Shown one piece after another: positions 25,645-34,665 of a stretch of 64,000 nt of DNA (the first letter of the stretch is position 1; each line of letters starts with the position of its first letter). Made by a program: the position numbers and the translations under genes. Source of the DNA: Myxococcota bacterium (GTDB lineage: Bacteria; Myxococcota_C; UBA6777); NCBI GenBank assembly GCA_023150835.1, contig JAKLKB010000021.1, forward strand, positions 1 through 64,000, read 5' to 3'. The notes beneath the pieces are model-generated. The model did not search any database. It was not told the origin of the DNA and worked only from the letters and a program-made list of their open reading frames with translations.

Positions 25645-25920
25645 GACGAGATCCGCCCACGCTGCGAGCAAGAAACGTAGGGGCAGCCCGCTGTGGTTAA
25701 CACTCAGACACTTCGTCTATCTTCTTAGAACCACCGCACGTTTGTCATCAAGCAGGAGAACAAAACGCGCACGTTGCAGAAGATCCGCGCTCGCTCAACC
25801 CCTCACCCCCCCTCTCCCCGATTGTGAGGGGGGGAGTCTATGAGCGAGAAGGTCTTTTTGTTGGCGCTCAACCCCTCACCCCCCCTCTCCCCGATTGTGA
25901 GAGGGGGTGTTGGGAGCGGC
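25645..25920. repeat. Direct repeat (36 bp, 72-bp period) at the 3' end of the RND gene
   Basis: A C-rich unit beginning gctcaacccctcacc starts at 25793 and again at 25865, separated by 36 unrelated bases. Each copy ends in ccccgattgtgag. The second copy lies inside the RND coding sequence and supplies its last residues (HNRGEGG). A fragment of the GTAGGGGCAGCC repeat is at about 25677-25696. Confidence 0.8.
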
Positions 25921-28900
25921 GGGGTGAGGGGGCGTAGAGAGTGCCTTTTCTTCGGCCATTTGCTGTTGTTTGCGGATGTAGCTGGGTTCGAGCGACTCGG
26001 GAGCGGCCCAGACACCGTGGCGCAACCAATAGAAGAAGCGGCGTCCGTCATTGATGGCGAGGTAGAGGCCGGGGACAAGGACAAGGGTGATAAAGGTGGC
26101 GAAGCCGACGCCAAAAGCCAGAGAGATGGCCATCGGGATCAAAAACTGAGCTTGGAGGCTGCGTTCAAAGAGCAAGGGGGCGAGTCCTGCGACGGTGGTG
26201 AGAGTGGTCGAGAGGATGGGGCGAAGACGGCTCTGGCCGCCCTGCCACGAGGCTTCGAGAGGTGACATCCCGTTTTCGATGTTGCGATTGATCACGTCCA
26301 TAAAGACGAGAGAGTCGTTGACGACAACGCCCGCCAGTCCGACGATTCCGAACATACTCAGGATGGTGAGGGGAACGCCCATGACCATGTGACCAAAGAC
26401 GGCCCCGATCAAGCCAAAGGGGATCATGGCCATGACAACGAGCGTTTGGGCGTAGGACTGAAAGACCATCATCAGGATGATAAAGATACCAAAGAGGGCG
26501 AGAGGAAAGGCGATGCGCAAACCGCCGAAGGCTTCGGCTTGTTCGCGACCTTGCCCACCAAAGTCGACTTTGGCGGCAGGAGCGAGCTTTCGGAGATCGG
26601 GGATGTCGCGATTGAGCAGTCCGAGGACGATATCTTGGCGGTTGCCTTTGTCTTCGTCGAGTTCGGCAGTGATGGTAGAGATGCGTTTGCGGTCGATGCG
26701 GCGGATGATCTGTAGATCGTTTGTGGTGCTCCATGCGGCGAGACGCTCAAGCGGGATTTTTTGGCTGTCGGGCATATCGATCCAGATGTCGCGCAGATTT
26801 TGGATACTGCTGCGGCTTTGATCGGGGTAGCGCACAAACACACGGACTTCGTCGCGCCCGCGTTGGACGCGCATGACTTCTTGTCCGTAGACGCGGTTGC
26901 GGATTTGGAGGGCGACTTGTTGGAGGGTGAGTCCGAGACTTTGGGCGAGAGGGGTGAGTTGGAGGCGAAGTTCGCGCTTGCCGGGAGTGAGGTCATCTTC
27001 GATATCGTCGATCCCTGCGTAAGTTGCGAGGCGTTTTTTGATGAAGTCGGTGGCGATGCGGAGTTGTTCGTAGTCGATAGAAGAGATATTGATCTCGATC
27101 GGGCGTCCGACAGGGCCGAGTGCTGCGGCGGCAAAGGCAAGGCTGGTGGTGCCTTGGATCTCCCCGGCTTCTTTTCGCCAGAGGTTGGCGACGGTGAAAC
27201 TGGGGATGGGTCGGCGTTCGCCAGCAAGAAGTTCGATGGTGATCTCGCCGACTTCTTCACCTGTTGGAGGGGAAAAGCCTTGAGCTTGTGCGGTATTTCG
27301 TCCCATCCATTTGGAGGTATGGAGGATCAGATCGGTTTTGTACTTTTTCTTGAGTTGTTCGTTGAGTCGAATCGCGGCTTGTTCGATGTGATCGGCGACT
27401 TCGCGTGTGCGTTTGAGAGGAGTTCCCGGGGTCATGATGAAGCGGGCAACGAGACGGTCCGAATCGATGCGTGGGAAGAAGACGAATTTGACGAAGCCAC
27501 CGCCCATCAGACCAAAGGTCACAAACAACAAAGCGATGGAAAAAGCCACAACGGCCCAACGATGGACGAGAGCGAAGCGCAGAGGGACGGCGTAGAGTTT
27601 GGTGTTGACCCAATTGAAGCCGTTGTCGAGTGCTTCGCGGATACGGTTATTTTGGTGCTTGACGCTGTTGATCGGCTTGAGTGCGTGGGCAAGGTGGGGA
27701 GGAAGGACGAAGATCGATTCAACGAGGCTGATAAAGAGGGTGATGATGACGACGGCAGGGATCATGTAGATGAACTTGCCCGTGAGGCCGCCGACGATGA
27801 ACAGAGGGGCAAAGGCCACCATGGTGGTGGTGACGGCAGCAAGGACCGCAGGAACGACTTCGACGGTGCCGTCGATGGCGGCTTGGACGGGGGATTTGCC
27901 TTGTTCGAGATGGGCATAGATGTTTTCGGAGATCACGATGGCGTCGTCGACAAGGATGCCGATGACAAGGATCAGACCAAAGAGGCTGATGGCGTTGATG
28001 GTGAGGCCGCTAAAGAGCATGACGATCATACTGCCGAGCATGGCGACAGGGAGTCCAGCGGCGACCCAAAAGGCAAGGCGGAGGTTCATCAGAAGCGAGA
28101 GTGTGAGGAGAACAAGGATCAGACCTTGGATGCCGTTTTCGATCAGAAGTTTGAGACGGTCACGCAAGATGATGGTGGTGTCGTTGACAAGGGCGAGTTG
28201 GACACCGGGCGGGAGGATTTTTTTGGATTCTTCGATATAGGCTTTTCCGACGGCAGCGATCACAAGGGAGTCTTCGCCTGTGATGCGTTCGACGTTGACC
28301 AATACGGCGCGTTTTCCGCGAAAAGAGTAAGATTGTGGGTTGTCTTCAAAGGTTTCACGGGCTTGGGCAACATCACGCACGAGGATCGGTGTGGTTCCGG
28401 GTCGGGTGCGGACAACGATATCTTCGAGTTCTTTGGCGAGATAGCGTTTTCCATAAGCGCGCAGGATCAGGTCTTCGTTGCGGGTGCGCAGCGTTCCGCC
28501 AGAGATATCGAGGTTGGAACTTGAGATGGAGCGGGCTACATCGGCGATTTGGAGACCAAATTGGCGGAGGTTCGTTTCGTTGACTTCGATCGAGATCTCG
28601 CGCAGTTTTTCGCCAAGCAGCGAAACTTGTGTGATGGATTTTTTGTCAAGGAGATCATCTTTGACACGTTGAGCGAGGGTTTGGAGGGCAGCCCGAGAGA
28701 CATCGCCATAGAGGGCGAGTTGGAGGACGGGGATGCGGCGCAAGATCTCGAAGACAACGGGGCGTTCAGCATCGGCAGGAAAGGAACTGATCTGCTCGAC
28801 TTGGTCCTTGACATCGCGCAAGACCCGTTCGGTTTTGGTGCCTTTGGCGACTTCGATGTTGAGGATACCGAGGTTTTCGCGGGACTCTGCGGTGATCCGC

Positions 28901-29136
28901 TTGACGCCAGCGATGCCTTGGATGGCTTCTTCGACTTTGATCAAGACGCCCGTTTCCATCTCTGCGGGACCCGCGCCGCGTTGGATCACGCGGACGGTGA
29001 TGGTATCAAGCGCCGTTTCGGGGAAGCTTTCTTTGGGTATGGCGTTGATGGTGACGAGGCCGAGAACACAAGCTGCAGCGGTCAACAAGTTCACGATGGT
29101 CGAATTTTCAACGCACCATTTGACGATAGATCGCAT
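25876..29136 (-). CDS. RND/HAE1-family efflux transporter, inner-membrane subunit
   Basis: A 1086-residue protein of the AcrB-like superfamily. After an N-terminal membrane helix, two large periplasmic regions alternate with groups of membrane segments. The proton-relay Asp pair is seen in GILVDDAIVISENI (about residue 396), and porter-domain phrases such as PKESFPE and the C-terminal AGVVVNDSLVFMDVINR are typical. ATG 29136 is chosen because the membrane helix begins at once and AAAGGAG lies upstream; the longer frame to 29253 adds only low-complexity residues. The C-terminus runs into a dispersed repeat and ends HNRGEGG. It is encoded downstream of its adaptor with a 122-bp gap. No TolC-like gene is in the window. 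Confidence 0.9.
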   Translation of the reverse strand: MRSIVKWCVENSTIVNLLTAAACVLGLVTINAIPKESFPETALDTITVRVIQRGAGPAEMETGVLIKVEEAIQGIAGVKRITAESRENLGILNIEVAKGTKTERVLRDVKDQVEQISSFPADAERPVVFEILRRIPVLQLALYGDVSRAALQTLAQRVKDDLLDKKSITQVSLLGEKLREISIEVNETNLRQFGLQIADVARSISSSNLDISGGTLRTRNEDLILRAYGKRYLAKELEDIVVRTRPGTTPILVRDVAQARETFEDNPQSYSFRGKRAVLVNVERITGEDSLVIAAVGKAYIEESKKILPPGVQLALVNDTTIILRDRLKLLIENGIQGLILVLLTLSLLMNLRLAFWVAAGLPVAMLGSMIVMLFSGLTINAISLFGLILVIGILVDDAIVISENIYAHLEQGKSPVQAAIDGTVEVVPAVLAAVTTTMVAFAPLFIVGGLTGKFIYMIPAVVIITLFISLVESIFVLPPHLAHALKPINSVKHQNNRIREALDNGFNWVNTKLYAVPLRFALVHRWAVVAFSIALLFVTFGLMGGGFVKFVFFPRIDSDRLVARFIMTPGTPLKRTREVADHIEQAAIRLNEQLKKKYKTDLILHTSKWMGRNTAQAQGFSPPTGEEVGEITIELLAGERRPIPSFTVANLWRKEAGEIQGTTSLAFAAAALGPVGRPIEINISSIDYEQLRIATDFIKKRLATYAGIDDIEDDLTPGKRELRLQLTPLAQSLGLTLQQVALQIRNRVYGQEVMRVQRGRDEVRVFVRYPDQSRSSIQNLRDIWIDMPDSQKIPLERLAAWSTTNDLQIIRRIDRKRISTITAELDEDKGNRQDIVLGLLNRDIPDLRKLAPAAKVDFGGQGREQAEAFGGLRIAFPLALFGIFIILMMVFQSYAQTLVVMAMIPFGLIGAVFGHMVMGVPLTILSMFGIVGLAGVVVNDSLVFMDVINRNIENGMSPLEASWQGGQSRLRPILSTTLTTVAGLAPLLFERSLQAQFLIPMAISLAFGVGFATFITLVLVPGLYLAINDGRRFFYWLRHGVWAAPESLEPSYIRKQQQMAEEKALSTPPHPAAPNTPSHNRGEGG

Positions 29137-29258
29137 CAGAAGAGGCTCCTTTGGTGGTGCAAGGCGCGAGGCGAGGATATCCAAACGAAGGGAAGCATCG
29201 CCCGATCGAACGGTGGGGCTTGCTGTGATTCGAGGCGAACACTTCGAAGGCACGGGGG

Positions 29259-30563
29259 TTATCCAGCGCGGGGAGGTTTGTTTTCTTTGGGGGTTGCGAA
29301 GACGGGGGTTCCTTCGACGGGATCGGACAATGGGCTAAGGACGAGTTCTTCTTGGTCTTGGAGTCCTTCGTGGATCAGGACGTATTCGTTGCTGGTGTGA
29401 GCGATCTCGACTTTCCTGCGGATCAAGCGTTTTTGGTTTTGGTTTGTTTGGACGAGGTAAACGTATTTGCCGTCGTAGAGGGCTTGGCGAGGAACACGGA
29501 CGGCATTGGGGATCTTTCGGATGGGGATGCGGACTTGGCAGAAGACGCCCGGGAGAAGGATCTTGGGGTTGACGAGGTCGTTGTTTTGTCGGGTGCTGCT
29601 GCGGAAGTGAACGCGAACCCACAAGTCGATGGTACGCGTTCGCAGATCAAGGCGTCCGCCGACACGTTCGATCACGCCCTTCCATGCGGTGCTAGAGCTT
29701 TGTGGGACTTCGACGCGGATGGTTCCGAGTTTTCGCAGATAGGCAGGGATCTGATCGATGGAGATCTCTTGGTTTTGTTCGTCGCGGATCTTGCGGAGAT
29801 CTTCGAGAGAAAAGGCGACGGGGATCTCGACGGACTCGGTGCTTTCGAGGGTTACGACACCACGACCTGCTGCGACAAAAGCCCCGTTGGTCGGGGTTCC
29901 TTGGGTGACACGCGCATCAAAGGGGGCATATAGGGTGGTTCGGTTGAGGTTGATCGAGGCTTGTTGGAACTGGATCTCGGTGACATCGAGGTTTTGTTGA
30001 AGGCTTTCGAGTGCGCGGATGCGTTCAAGGACACGCAAGCGGATCTTGTCGAAGGTTCCGGGGTCGATGGCGCGGCGTTTGAGCAGAACTTTGTTGCGTT
30101 GTTCGTCGCGCTTGTCGAGTTGGAGGGCATCTTCGGAGAGTTTGATTTGGCGTTTGAGCGAGTCGCGCTGTCGTTTGAGGCGATCAAATTCGAGGCGGTA
30201 GGTGCGGCTATCGATGCGAAAAAGGGCTTGGTTGCGCTTAACGGTCTGCCCGGGTTTGAGATCGCGCAGGGTGTAAGTCAGCTTGCCGGCGACTTCGGGG
30301 ACGATCTCGACGCTTTGATCGGCTTGTGTGGTGCCGAAGCCATCGAGGTACAACCAGAGATCTTTGCGCACGATGCGTTCGGTTTGTACGCGCAAAGACA
30401 GAGCTTGCGGCGGTTTGCGTTGGGGTTTTTTTCGCATATTCACAAGGAAGCGCATGGACATCACGCCAACGACAAGGATCAAAGCGGTGGCGATCGTTGC
30501 ACGGAGGACACGCGATGTGGAGGGAGGAGCGTGATGGTGGGGAGTTTGGAAAGATTCGGTCAC
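29259..30563 (-). CDS. RND periplasmic adaptor (membrane fusion protein)
   Basis: A 434-residue HlyD/AcrA-type adaptor that would link the RND pump to an outer-membrane channel. One N-terminal helix (TALILVVGVMSMRFLV) is followed by the first half of a lipoyl domain (VEIVPEVAGKL), a long alpha-helical hairpin with heptad-like charged residues, the second lipoyl half (LYAPFDARVTQGTPTNGAFV), and a beta-barrel domain ending in VRVPRQALYDGKYVYLV. The start is taken as GTG 30563, with GAGGTG a few bases upstream. The frame is open to 30692, but that stretch overlaps a terminator-like hairpin. The adaptor precedes the pump, as is usual. Confidence 0.85.
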   Translation of the reverse strand: MTESFQTPHHHAPPSTSRVLRATIATALILVVGVMSMRFLVNMRKKPQRKPPQALSLRVQTERIVRKDLWLYLDGFGTTQADQSVEIVPEVAGKLTYTLRDLKPGQTVKRNQALFRIDSRTYRLEFDRLKRQRDSLKRQIKLSEDALQLDKRDEQRNKVLLKRRAIDPGTFDKIRLRVLERIRALESLQQNLDVTEIQFQQASINLNRTTLYAPFDARVTQGTPTNGAFVAAGRGVVTLESTESVEIPVAFSLEDLRKIRDEQNQEISIDQIPAYLRKLGTIRVEVPQSSSTAWKGVIERVGGRLDLRTRTIDLWVRVHFRSSTRQNNDLVNPKILLPGVFCQVRIPIRKIPNAVRVPRQALYDGKYVYLVQTNQNQKRLIRRKVEIAHTSNEYVLIHEGLQDQEELVLSPLSDPVEGTPVFATPKENKPPRAG

Positions 30564-30636
30564 GGGACACCTCGATCTTGGTTTGCCCTGCGCGATCAAG
30601 CGTGGGGAGAAGAGAACAGACGGTGCTTGGATGCAC

Positions 30637-30663
30637 AAAAAAGCCAAGGGGTGTGGCTTTTTT
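30637..30663 (-). terminator. Bidirectional intrinsic-terminator-like hairpin
   Basis: AAAAAAGCCA and TGGCTTTTTT form a perfect 10-bp stem with a 7-base loop, giving a run of six U on either strand. It lies between the upstream histidine-kinase gene and the adaptor gene, both on the minus strand, so it may end the kinase transcript. It is only 74 bp before the adaptor start, so an attenuator role is also possible. Confidence 0.7.
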
Positions 30664-30799
30664 GCGAGGGGTTTATGAGGAGAGTGCTGCAAAAACGCAA
30701 GACCCTGTTTTGGGGTGGAACATAATGCACAGATCGAGGCGCGCTACCGGGGAGGCTTGCAATGGACTGTTGTTGAAAAGGGAACAATCTGTCACTTAG

Positions 30800-30905
30800 A
30801 CGATATCCGAGTGGTGTGTACGCAAAGGTATCGTATGCAGACGCCCTATTATAGGGTAGCCACACCTGTTTGCCCCTACATTTTACGAGCACACAGCGGG
30901 CGGAT
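30800..30905. repeat. Dispersed ~100-bp repeat (family B, copy 1)
   Basis: It starts acgatatccgag and contains cacaaag/cgcaaag, gcagacgccc, a GTAGCCACACCTGT...TTGCCCCTAC core and an acgagcac...gcgggcgga end. It matches copies at 46606, 52491 and 61718. Its right end lies 7 bp from the stop codon of the minus-strand histidine kinase. The rest of 30564-30911 holds no gene. Confidence 0.75.
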
Positions 30906-30911
30906 TGCGTA

Positions 30912-32384
30912 TTACCCGTTTTTGGGGGGATATTGGTGGAGAAAGTCAGGCAAGACAACCGAGATATCGTCTTCTTCAGGGTTGTTGCGGTCAATGCTTT
31001 CTTCGAGAGGTTGTTTGATGCGGAGGGTGAAGGTGGAGCCCTTGTGGAGGACACTTTTGACTTCGAGGCGGCCTCCGAGCAGTCGAGTGAGTTGCAGACT
31101 AATGGCCAGTCCAAGGCCCGAACCACCGTGTTGTCGCTGGGCTGAGCTGTCGGCTTGGTAGAAGGCTTCAAACAAGCGCTGTTGCTTGTCGAGAGGGATG
31201 CCGGGGCCGTTGTCGATGACGCGGAATTTGATCTGGCGTTGGGTGCCTTTGGGTTTTTGGTCGATGATGCAAAAGATCTTGCCGTTTTTGGTGAATTTGC
31301 AGGCGTTGGAGAGAAGATTGAGCAAGATCTGTTTGAGCTTGTTGCGATCGGTGCGGAGGACTTGGACAGTTCCGGGGTTGTGGATGTGGAGGGTGTTGTT
31401 GTTTTGTTGTGCAAGGATTGCAACAGTTGCTTCGATCTCGTCAAGGAAGGGTTGGAGAGGAAAGTTGCTGAGGTGAAGTCGGAGTTTTCCGGCTTCTACG
31501 CGGGAGAGGTCGAGGATGTTGTTGATCAAGGCGAGAAGTTGGGTTCCTGCGCGTTGGATCTTGAGGAGGTCTTCTTGGGTGGTGGTGTCGGCCTCGGTGA
31601 GTTCTTCGAGCAAGAGCTCGCTGTAGCCGATGATGGCGTTGAGGGGAGTGCGTAGCTCGTGGCTCATGTTGGCGAGGAAGATGCTTTTGGCGCGGTTGGC
31701 TTCTTGAGCGCGGTCGCGTTCGATTGCGAGTTCTTCGTTGGCTCGATTGGATTCTTGGATGCTAGTGCGTAAGAGTTCGTAAGATTGTTGCCAAATGGTT
31801 TCGTAAGCATAGGCGACAAAGCTTAGAATGATCGCGATCGAGAGCAGGATCAGTACAACGATGCCCATCCACGTTGCAACACGAGGAGGTTGGGTGGTCG
31901 GGAGACCGTACAGCTTGGCGATGTAAAAAAGCAGGATGACAAACACGACGGTCAAGGTGGCAGCGAGGCCGATGCGTTTTCCAAAGAGAAAGGTCGAGAG
32001 CGGAGGGAGCAAAAGGTACCAGATGAGGTTGTAGATGGAAAAGCCGCCGTGTTGGGCCGTTGCAAGGGTGAAGATCGTAAGCAGGATGCTGACAAATGCT
32101 GTGCTGAGCAGTTGGAAAGAGACACCACGTTTAAGCAAAAAAGGCAAACTCAGGTGGATCGAGCTGATCACCAACGTCGCGCTCACAAGAAACCCCGCGC
32201 CTTGCTCAAAACGCCAAAGAGCAGGGACAAAAACGACGGTCAGCCCGTTGATTCCGAAGGTAAACAACACAAACATCCGCAGACGTAGGCGTTGCATCAG
32301 GTTGGTGTGTTGCTCTTCGGGCGGGATGAAGTGATCCGCAAAGCGGAACAGGAAAGGCACCGTGTCTTGGGGATGATCGGCCAT
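30912..32384 (-). CDS. Membrane-bound hybrid-less sensor histidine kinase
   Basis: A 490-residue protein. About six hydrophobic segments (residues 35-200) form a membrane sensor without a large external domain, followed by a coiled coil (SNRANEELAIERDRAQEANRAK). The dimerisation domain has the classical H-box SHELRTPLNAIIGY, then N-box LLSNACKFTKNG, G1 DNGPGIP and G2 GGSGLGLAIS. No receiver domain is attached and no response regulator is nearby. ATG 32384 is chosen since the codons upstream look non-coding. The stop is 7 bp from a family-B repeat. The efflux operon lies just downstream on the same strand, so a regulatory link is possible but not shown. Confidence 0.88.
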   Translation of the reverse strand: MADHPQDTVPFLFRFADHFIPPEEQHTNLMQRLRLRMFVLFTFGINGLTVVFVPALWRFEQGAGFLVSATLVISSIHLSLPFLLKRGVSFQLLSTAFVSILLTIFTLATAQHGGFSIYNLIWYLLLPPLSTFLFGKRIGLAATLTVVFVILLFYIAKLYGLPTTQPPRVATWMGIVVLILLSIAIILSFVAYAYETIWQQSYELLRTSIQESNRANEELAIERDRAQEANRAKSIFLANMSHELRTPLNAIIGYSELLLEELTEADTTTQEDLLKIQRAGTQLLALINNILDLSRVEAGKLRLHLSNFPLQPFLDEIEATVAILAQQNNNTLHIHNPGTVQVLRTDRNKLKQILLNLLSNACKFTKNGKIFCIIDQKPKGTQRQIKFRVIDNGPGIPLDKQQRLFEAFYQADSSAQRQHGGSGLGLAISLQLTRLLGGRLEVKSVLHKGSTFTLRIKQPLEESIDRNNPEEDDISVVLPDFLHQYPPKNG

Positions 32385-32844
32385 TTGTCGTCCATCGTTG
32401 TGTAGGACAAAAACAAGAGTGTGCTTGCCAACGGGTGAGGTCTCTCTTACGCTGGTCGGTCGGTTGGATCGTATTGTGCTTTGAAGCGTGCAGATCACAA
32501 GGTGCTTTTTGCTGCGAGTGGATCTTGTGAAAGACCAATCTGGCCAAGGCATCGGCCATTGGGCGTTTTTTCTGCGCATCCCCCACAAGCACAAAAACAG
32601 ACGAGACCTTCAGCTTGATGGCGTACCGACCCCCCCCCCTCAAACGCCGTCATCCAGAGCAAGGCCAAGGGCCGTAGGCATCGAGAACAAGGCCAAAAAC
32701 GGCAAGGCAAAGATCAGAAGCGAGAAGGCAAACCACTGCAACGCACCGCAACATGCCGTTGAAGTGGTTTCGCGTGCGCCCACATCATGCGATGGATGGG
32801 CGCAAGATGGACACAGCAAGAAAAAGTCGAAAAGGATGCGAAAC
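32385..32844. other. Divergent intergenic region with a C10 homopolymer
   Basis: This 460-bp gap lies between the divergent histidine kinase and Cys-repeat lipoprotein genes. A run of ten C is at 32630-32639. The forward frame of the lipoprotein stays open through much of the gap but shows no ribosome site or signal before 32845. No other gene is convincing. Confidence 0.5.
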
Positions 32845-33849
32845 ATGAGACAACGTTGGTTTCGATGGACGATGTTGGCGACAAGTGTGTTGTTTCTTTC
32901 GGGCTGTGCGGGGTTTGCGCGAGGTGGTTGGACGGTGATGTTGTTTTTACTGGGGGCATTGGGGCTTGCGAGCCTCTTGCAGACCCAAGCAGCGTGCGTC
33001 TCACCAACCCTCGGAGAAGCCCAACAGGACGGCGAGATCACGGGAGACGGAGGGACGCAGAAAGACGGCGTTGTGAGCGAAGTGCAACCCGAAGGCTCTT
33101 GGGAACGCTGTTGCAACAATGGAAAGATCAGCACATGCTTTTGTGCTGCGGGAGTTTCGTGCAACTACGGATGGTTCACGGATTGCGGCAACGGGACGTG
33201 TGTTTCCAGTCCAAGCCAGTCGTGCGGAGAAGGAAGCGCCGAAGTATCGGCTGAAAGCAGCGTCGAGGTGGTGCCTGAACGGATCAGTGAAGTGCAACCC
33301 GAAGCCGTCCCCACCGAGTCCCAGCCCGAAGGGACGTGGGAAACATGTTGCAAGGAAGGGAAGATCAGCACATGTTTTTGCCCCGGCGGAGCTGTCTGTA
33401 ACTACGGACAGTTCAGAGATTGCGGCAACGGGATATGCACGTCCGATCTCGGCCAAGCCTGTGCAGAAGTGATCCCTGAAAAGACAGCAGAACCTCAACC
33501 CGAGATGTCCGCAGAAGTCCAGCCTGAGGGTTCTTGGGAGCGCTGTTGCAAAAGCGGCAAGATCGACTCGTGCTTTTGTCCTGCGGGGGTGGCGTGCAAC
33601 TACGGATGGTTCACGGATTGCGGCAACGGAACATGTACTGCCGATCCCAGTCAGACCTGCGCAGAAGTGATCCCTGAAAAAGTCGCAGAACCGACCCAAG
33701 AGGCCCAACCCGAAGGCGCGTGGGAAACGTGCTGTGTCAACGGAAAGATCGATTCCTGTTTTTGTCCCGCAGGTTTGGCTTGCAACTACGGCTGGTTTGT
33801 GGACTGCGGAAACAAGACGTGCGTTCCGCGCAACTCACAATGCCCCTAA
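32845..33849 (+). CDS. Lipoprotein with four Cys-rich repeats
   Basis: A 334-residue protein. The signal peptide ends in VLFLSGCAG, a good lipobox, followed by a second hydrophobic stretch. The rest is four copies of a module of about 38 residues, with the pattern W-E-x-C-C-x3-G-K-I-x-[ST]-C-F-C-x2-G-x2-C-N-Y-G-x-F-x-D-C-G-N-x-x-C, joined by Glu/Pro/Gln-rich linkers with repeated phrases like AEVIPEK and EVQPEG. Each module has eight or so Cys, likely disulfide-bonded outside the cytoplasm. I do not recognise the module. ATG 32845 has AAAGGA eight bases upstream. The gene is followed after 15 bp by the ferritin-like gene and may share its transcript. Confidence 0.75.
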   Translation: MRQRWFRWTMLATSVLFLSGCAGFARGGWTVMLFLLGALGLASLLQTQAACVSPTLGEAQQDGEITGDGGTQKDGVVSEVQPEGSWERCCNNGKISTCFCAAGVSCNYGWFTDCGNGTCVSSPSQSCGEGSAEVSAESSVEVVPERISEVQPEAVPTESQPEGTWETCCKEGKISTCFCPGGAVCNYGQFRDCGNGICTSDLGQACAEVIPEKTAEPQPEMSAEVQPEGSWERCCKSGKIDSCFCPAGVACNYGWFTDCGNGTCTADPSQTCAEVIPEKVAEPTQEAQPEGAWETCCVNGKIDSCFCPAGLACNYGWFVDCGNKTCVPRNSQCP

Positions 33850-33864
33850 AAGACGAGAGTTCAG

Positions 33865-34665
33865 ATGTCGCATAAAGCAAAATACGCAGGTGGTGATTTG
33901 GGGGCTTTTCATCGTGGGTTGATGGGAGAGCCGATCCCGTTTGAGACGTTTCGATTGGACAAGTTCGCGCCCGAGTGGCTCGAAGAAGCCCGAAAGATCT
34001 GGCTCAATCGGTTTCACACAGAGTTTCGCTCGGTGCAGATCATGAATCGCTTTTTAGAAGAGATCTTGGGGGCGGGTGATCCGCTGGATGTGTATGCAGG
34101 GGCTGTGGATATGGTGCAAGACGAGATCCGTCACGCAGCACTGTGCGCCGAGATGTGCCGAGCGTTGGGGCAAGATCCTGTGTTTCCGACGCCGCTGGTG
34201 ATGCCCTTGCCCTCGGGTTATACACAGGCCCCGATGGCTGAACGCGCCTTGTCTACGGCAATTACCATGTTGGGGATCAGCGAAACCCTGTCTTCGGGGT
34301 TTATTGTCGATCTGCAAGAGCGTTGCAAAGAGCCCGTGGTTCGGGATGTTTTGGATCGCACGATGGAAGATGAAGAAGGGCACCACGGTTTCGGCTGGGC
34401 GTATATCAAGGCTTCACTCGGGCGTTTTCCCAAAGAAACGCTTGGCGATTGGCGTTATTTGGTGCAACAAACTCTTGCGCCGCACCACCAATTCGTCGAG
34501 CAGACGTTGCGTGATCTTCCCCCGACCAAGAGGCACTTGGACGCATGGACCGATGAAGAATACATCCCGCTAGGGATGTTTAGCCCGCAACGTCAGGCAT
34601 TGGTTTTTGTACGGACTTTTGACCATACTCTGGCCCCCAAGCTACGGGAGATGTCGTTACTGTGA
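33865..34665 (+). CDS. Ferritin-like diiron-fold protein
   Basis: A 266-residue helical protein. Candidate iron ligands come in the ferritin-like order: Glu in RFHTEFRSVQ, E-x-x-H in QDEIRHAAL, Glu in ISETLSSGF and E-x-x-H in DEEGHHGFG. This fits the ferritin-like superfamily of diiron oxygenases and oxidases rather than storage ferritin, whose length is about 160. Chemistry and substrate are unknown. ATG 33865 lies 15 bp after the Cys-repeat lipoprotein stop. Its 3' end overlaps the convergent lipoprotein gene by 9 bp. Confidence 0.7.
   Translation: MSHKAKYAGGDLGAFHRGLMGEPIPFETFRLDKFAPEWLEEARKIWLNRFHTEFRSVQIMNRFLEEILGAGDPLDVYAGAVDMVQDEIRHAALCAEMCRALGQDPVFPTPLVMPLPSGYTQAPMAERALSTAITMLGISETLSSGFIVDLQERCKEPVVRDVLDRTMEDEEGHHGFGWAYIKASLGRFPKETLGDWRYLVQQTLAPHHQFVEQTLRDLPPTKRHLDAWTDEEYIPLGMFSPQRQALVFVRTFDHTLAPKLREMSLL

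Noticed and set aside
26761-28524. 587-codon forward frame within the RND gene
   Set aside because: It is very Asp/Glu-rich with no domain, and the reverse frame carries clear RND motifs.
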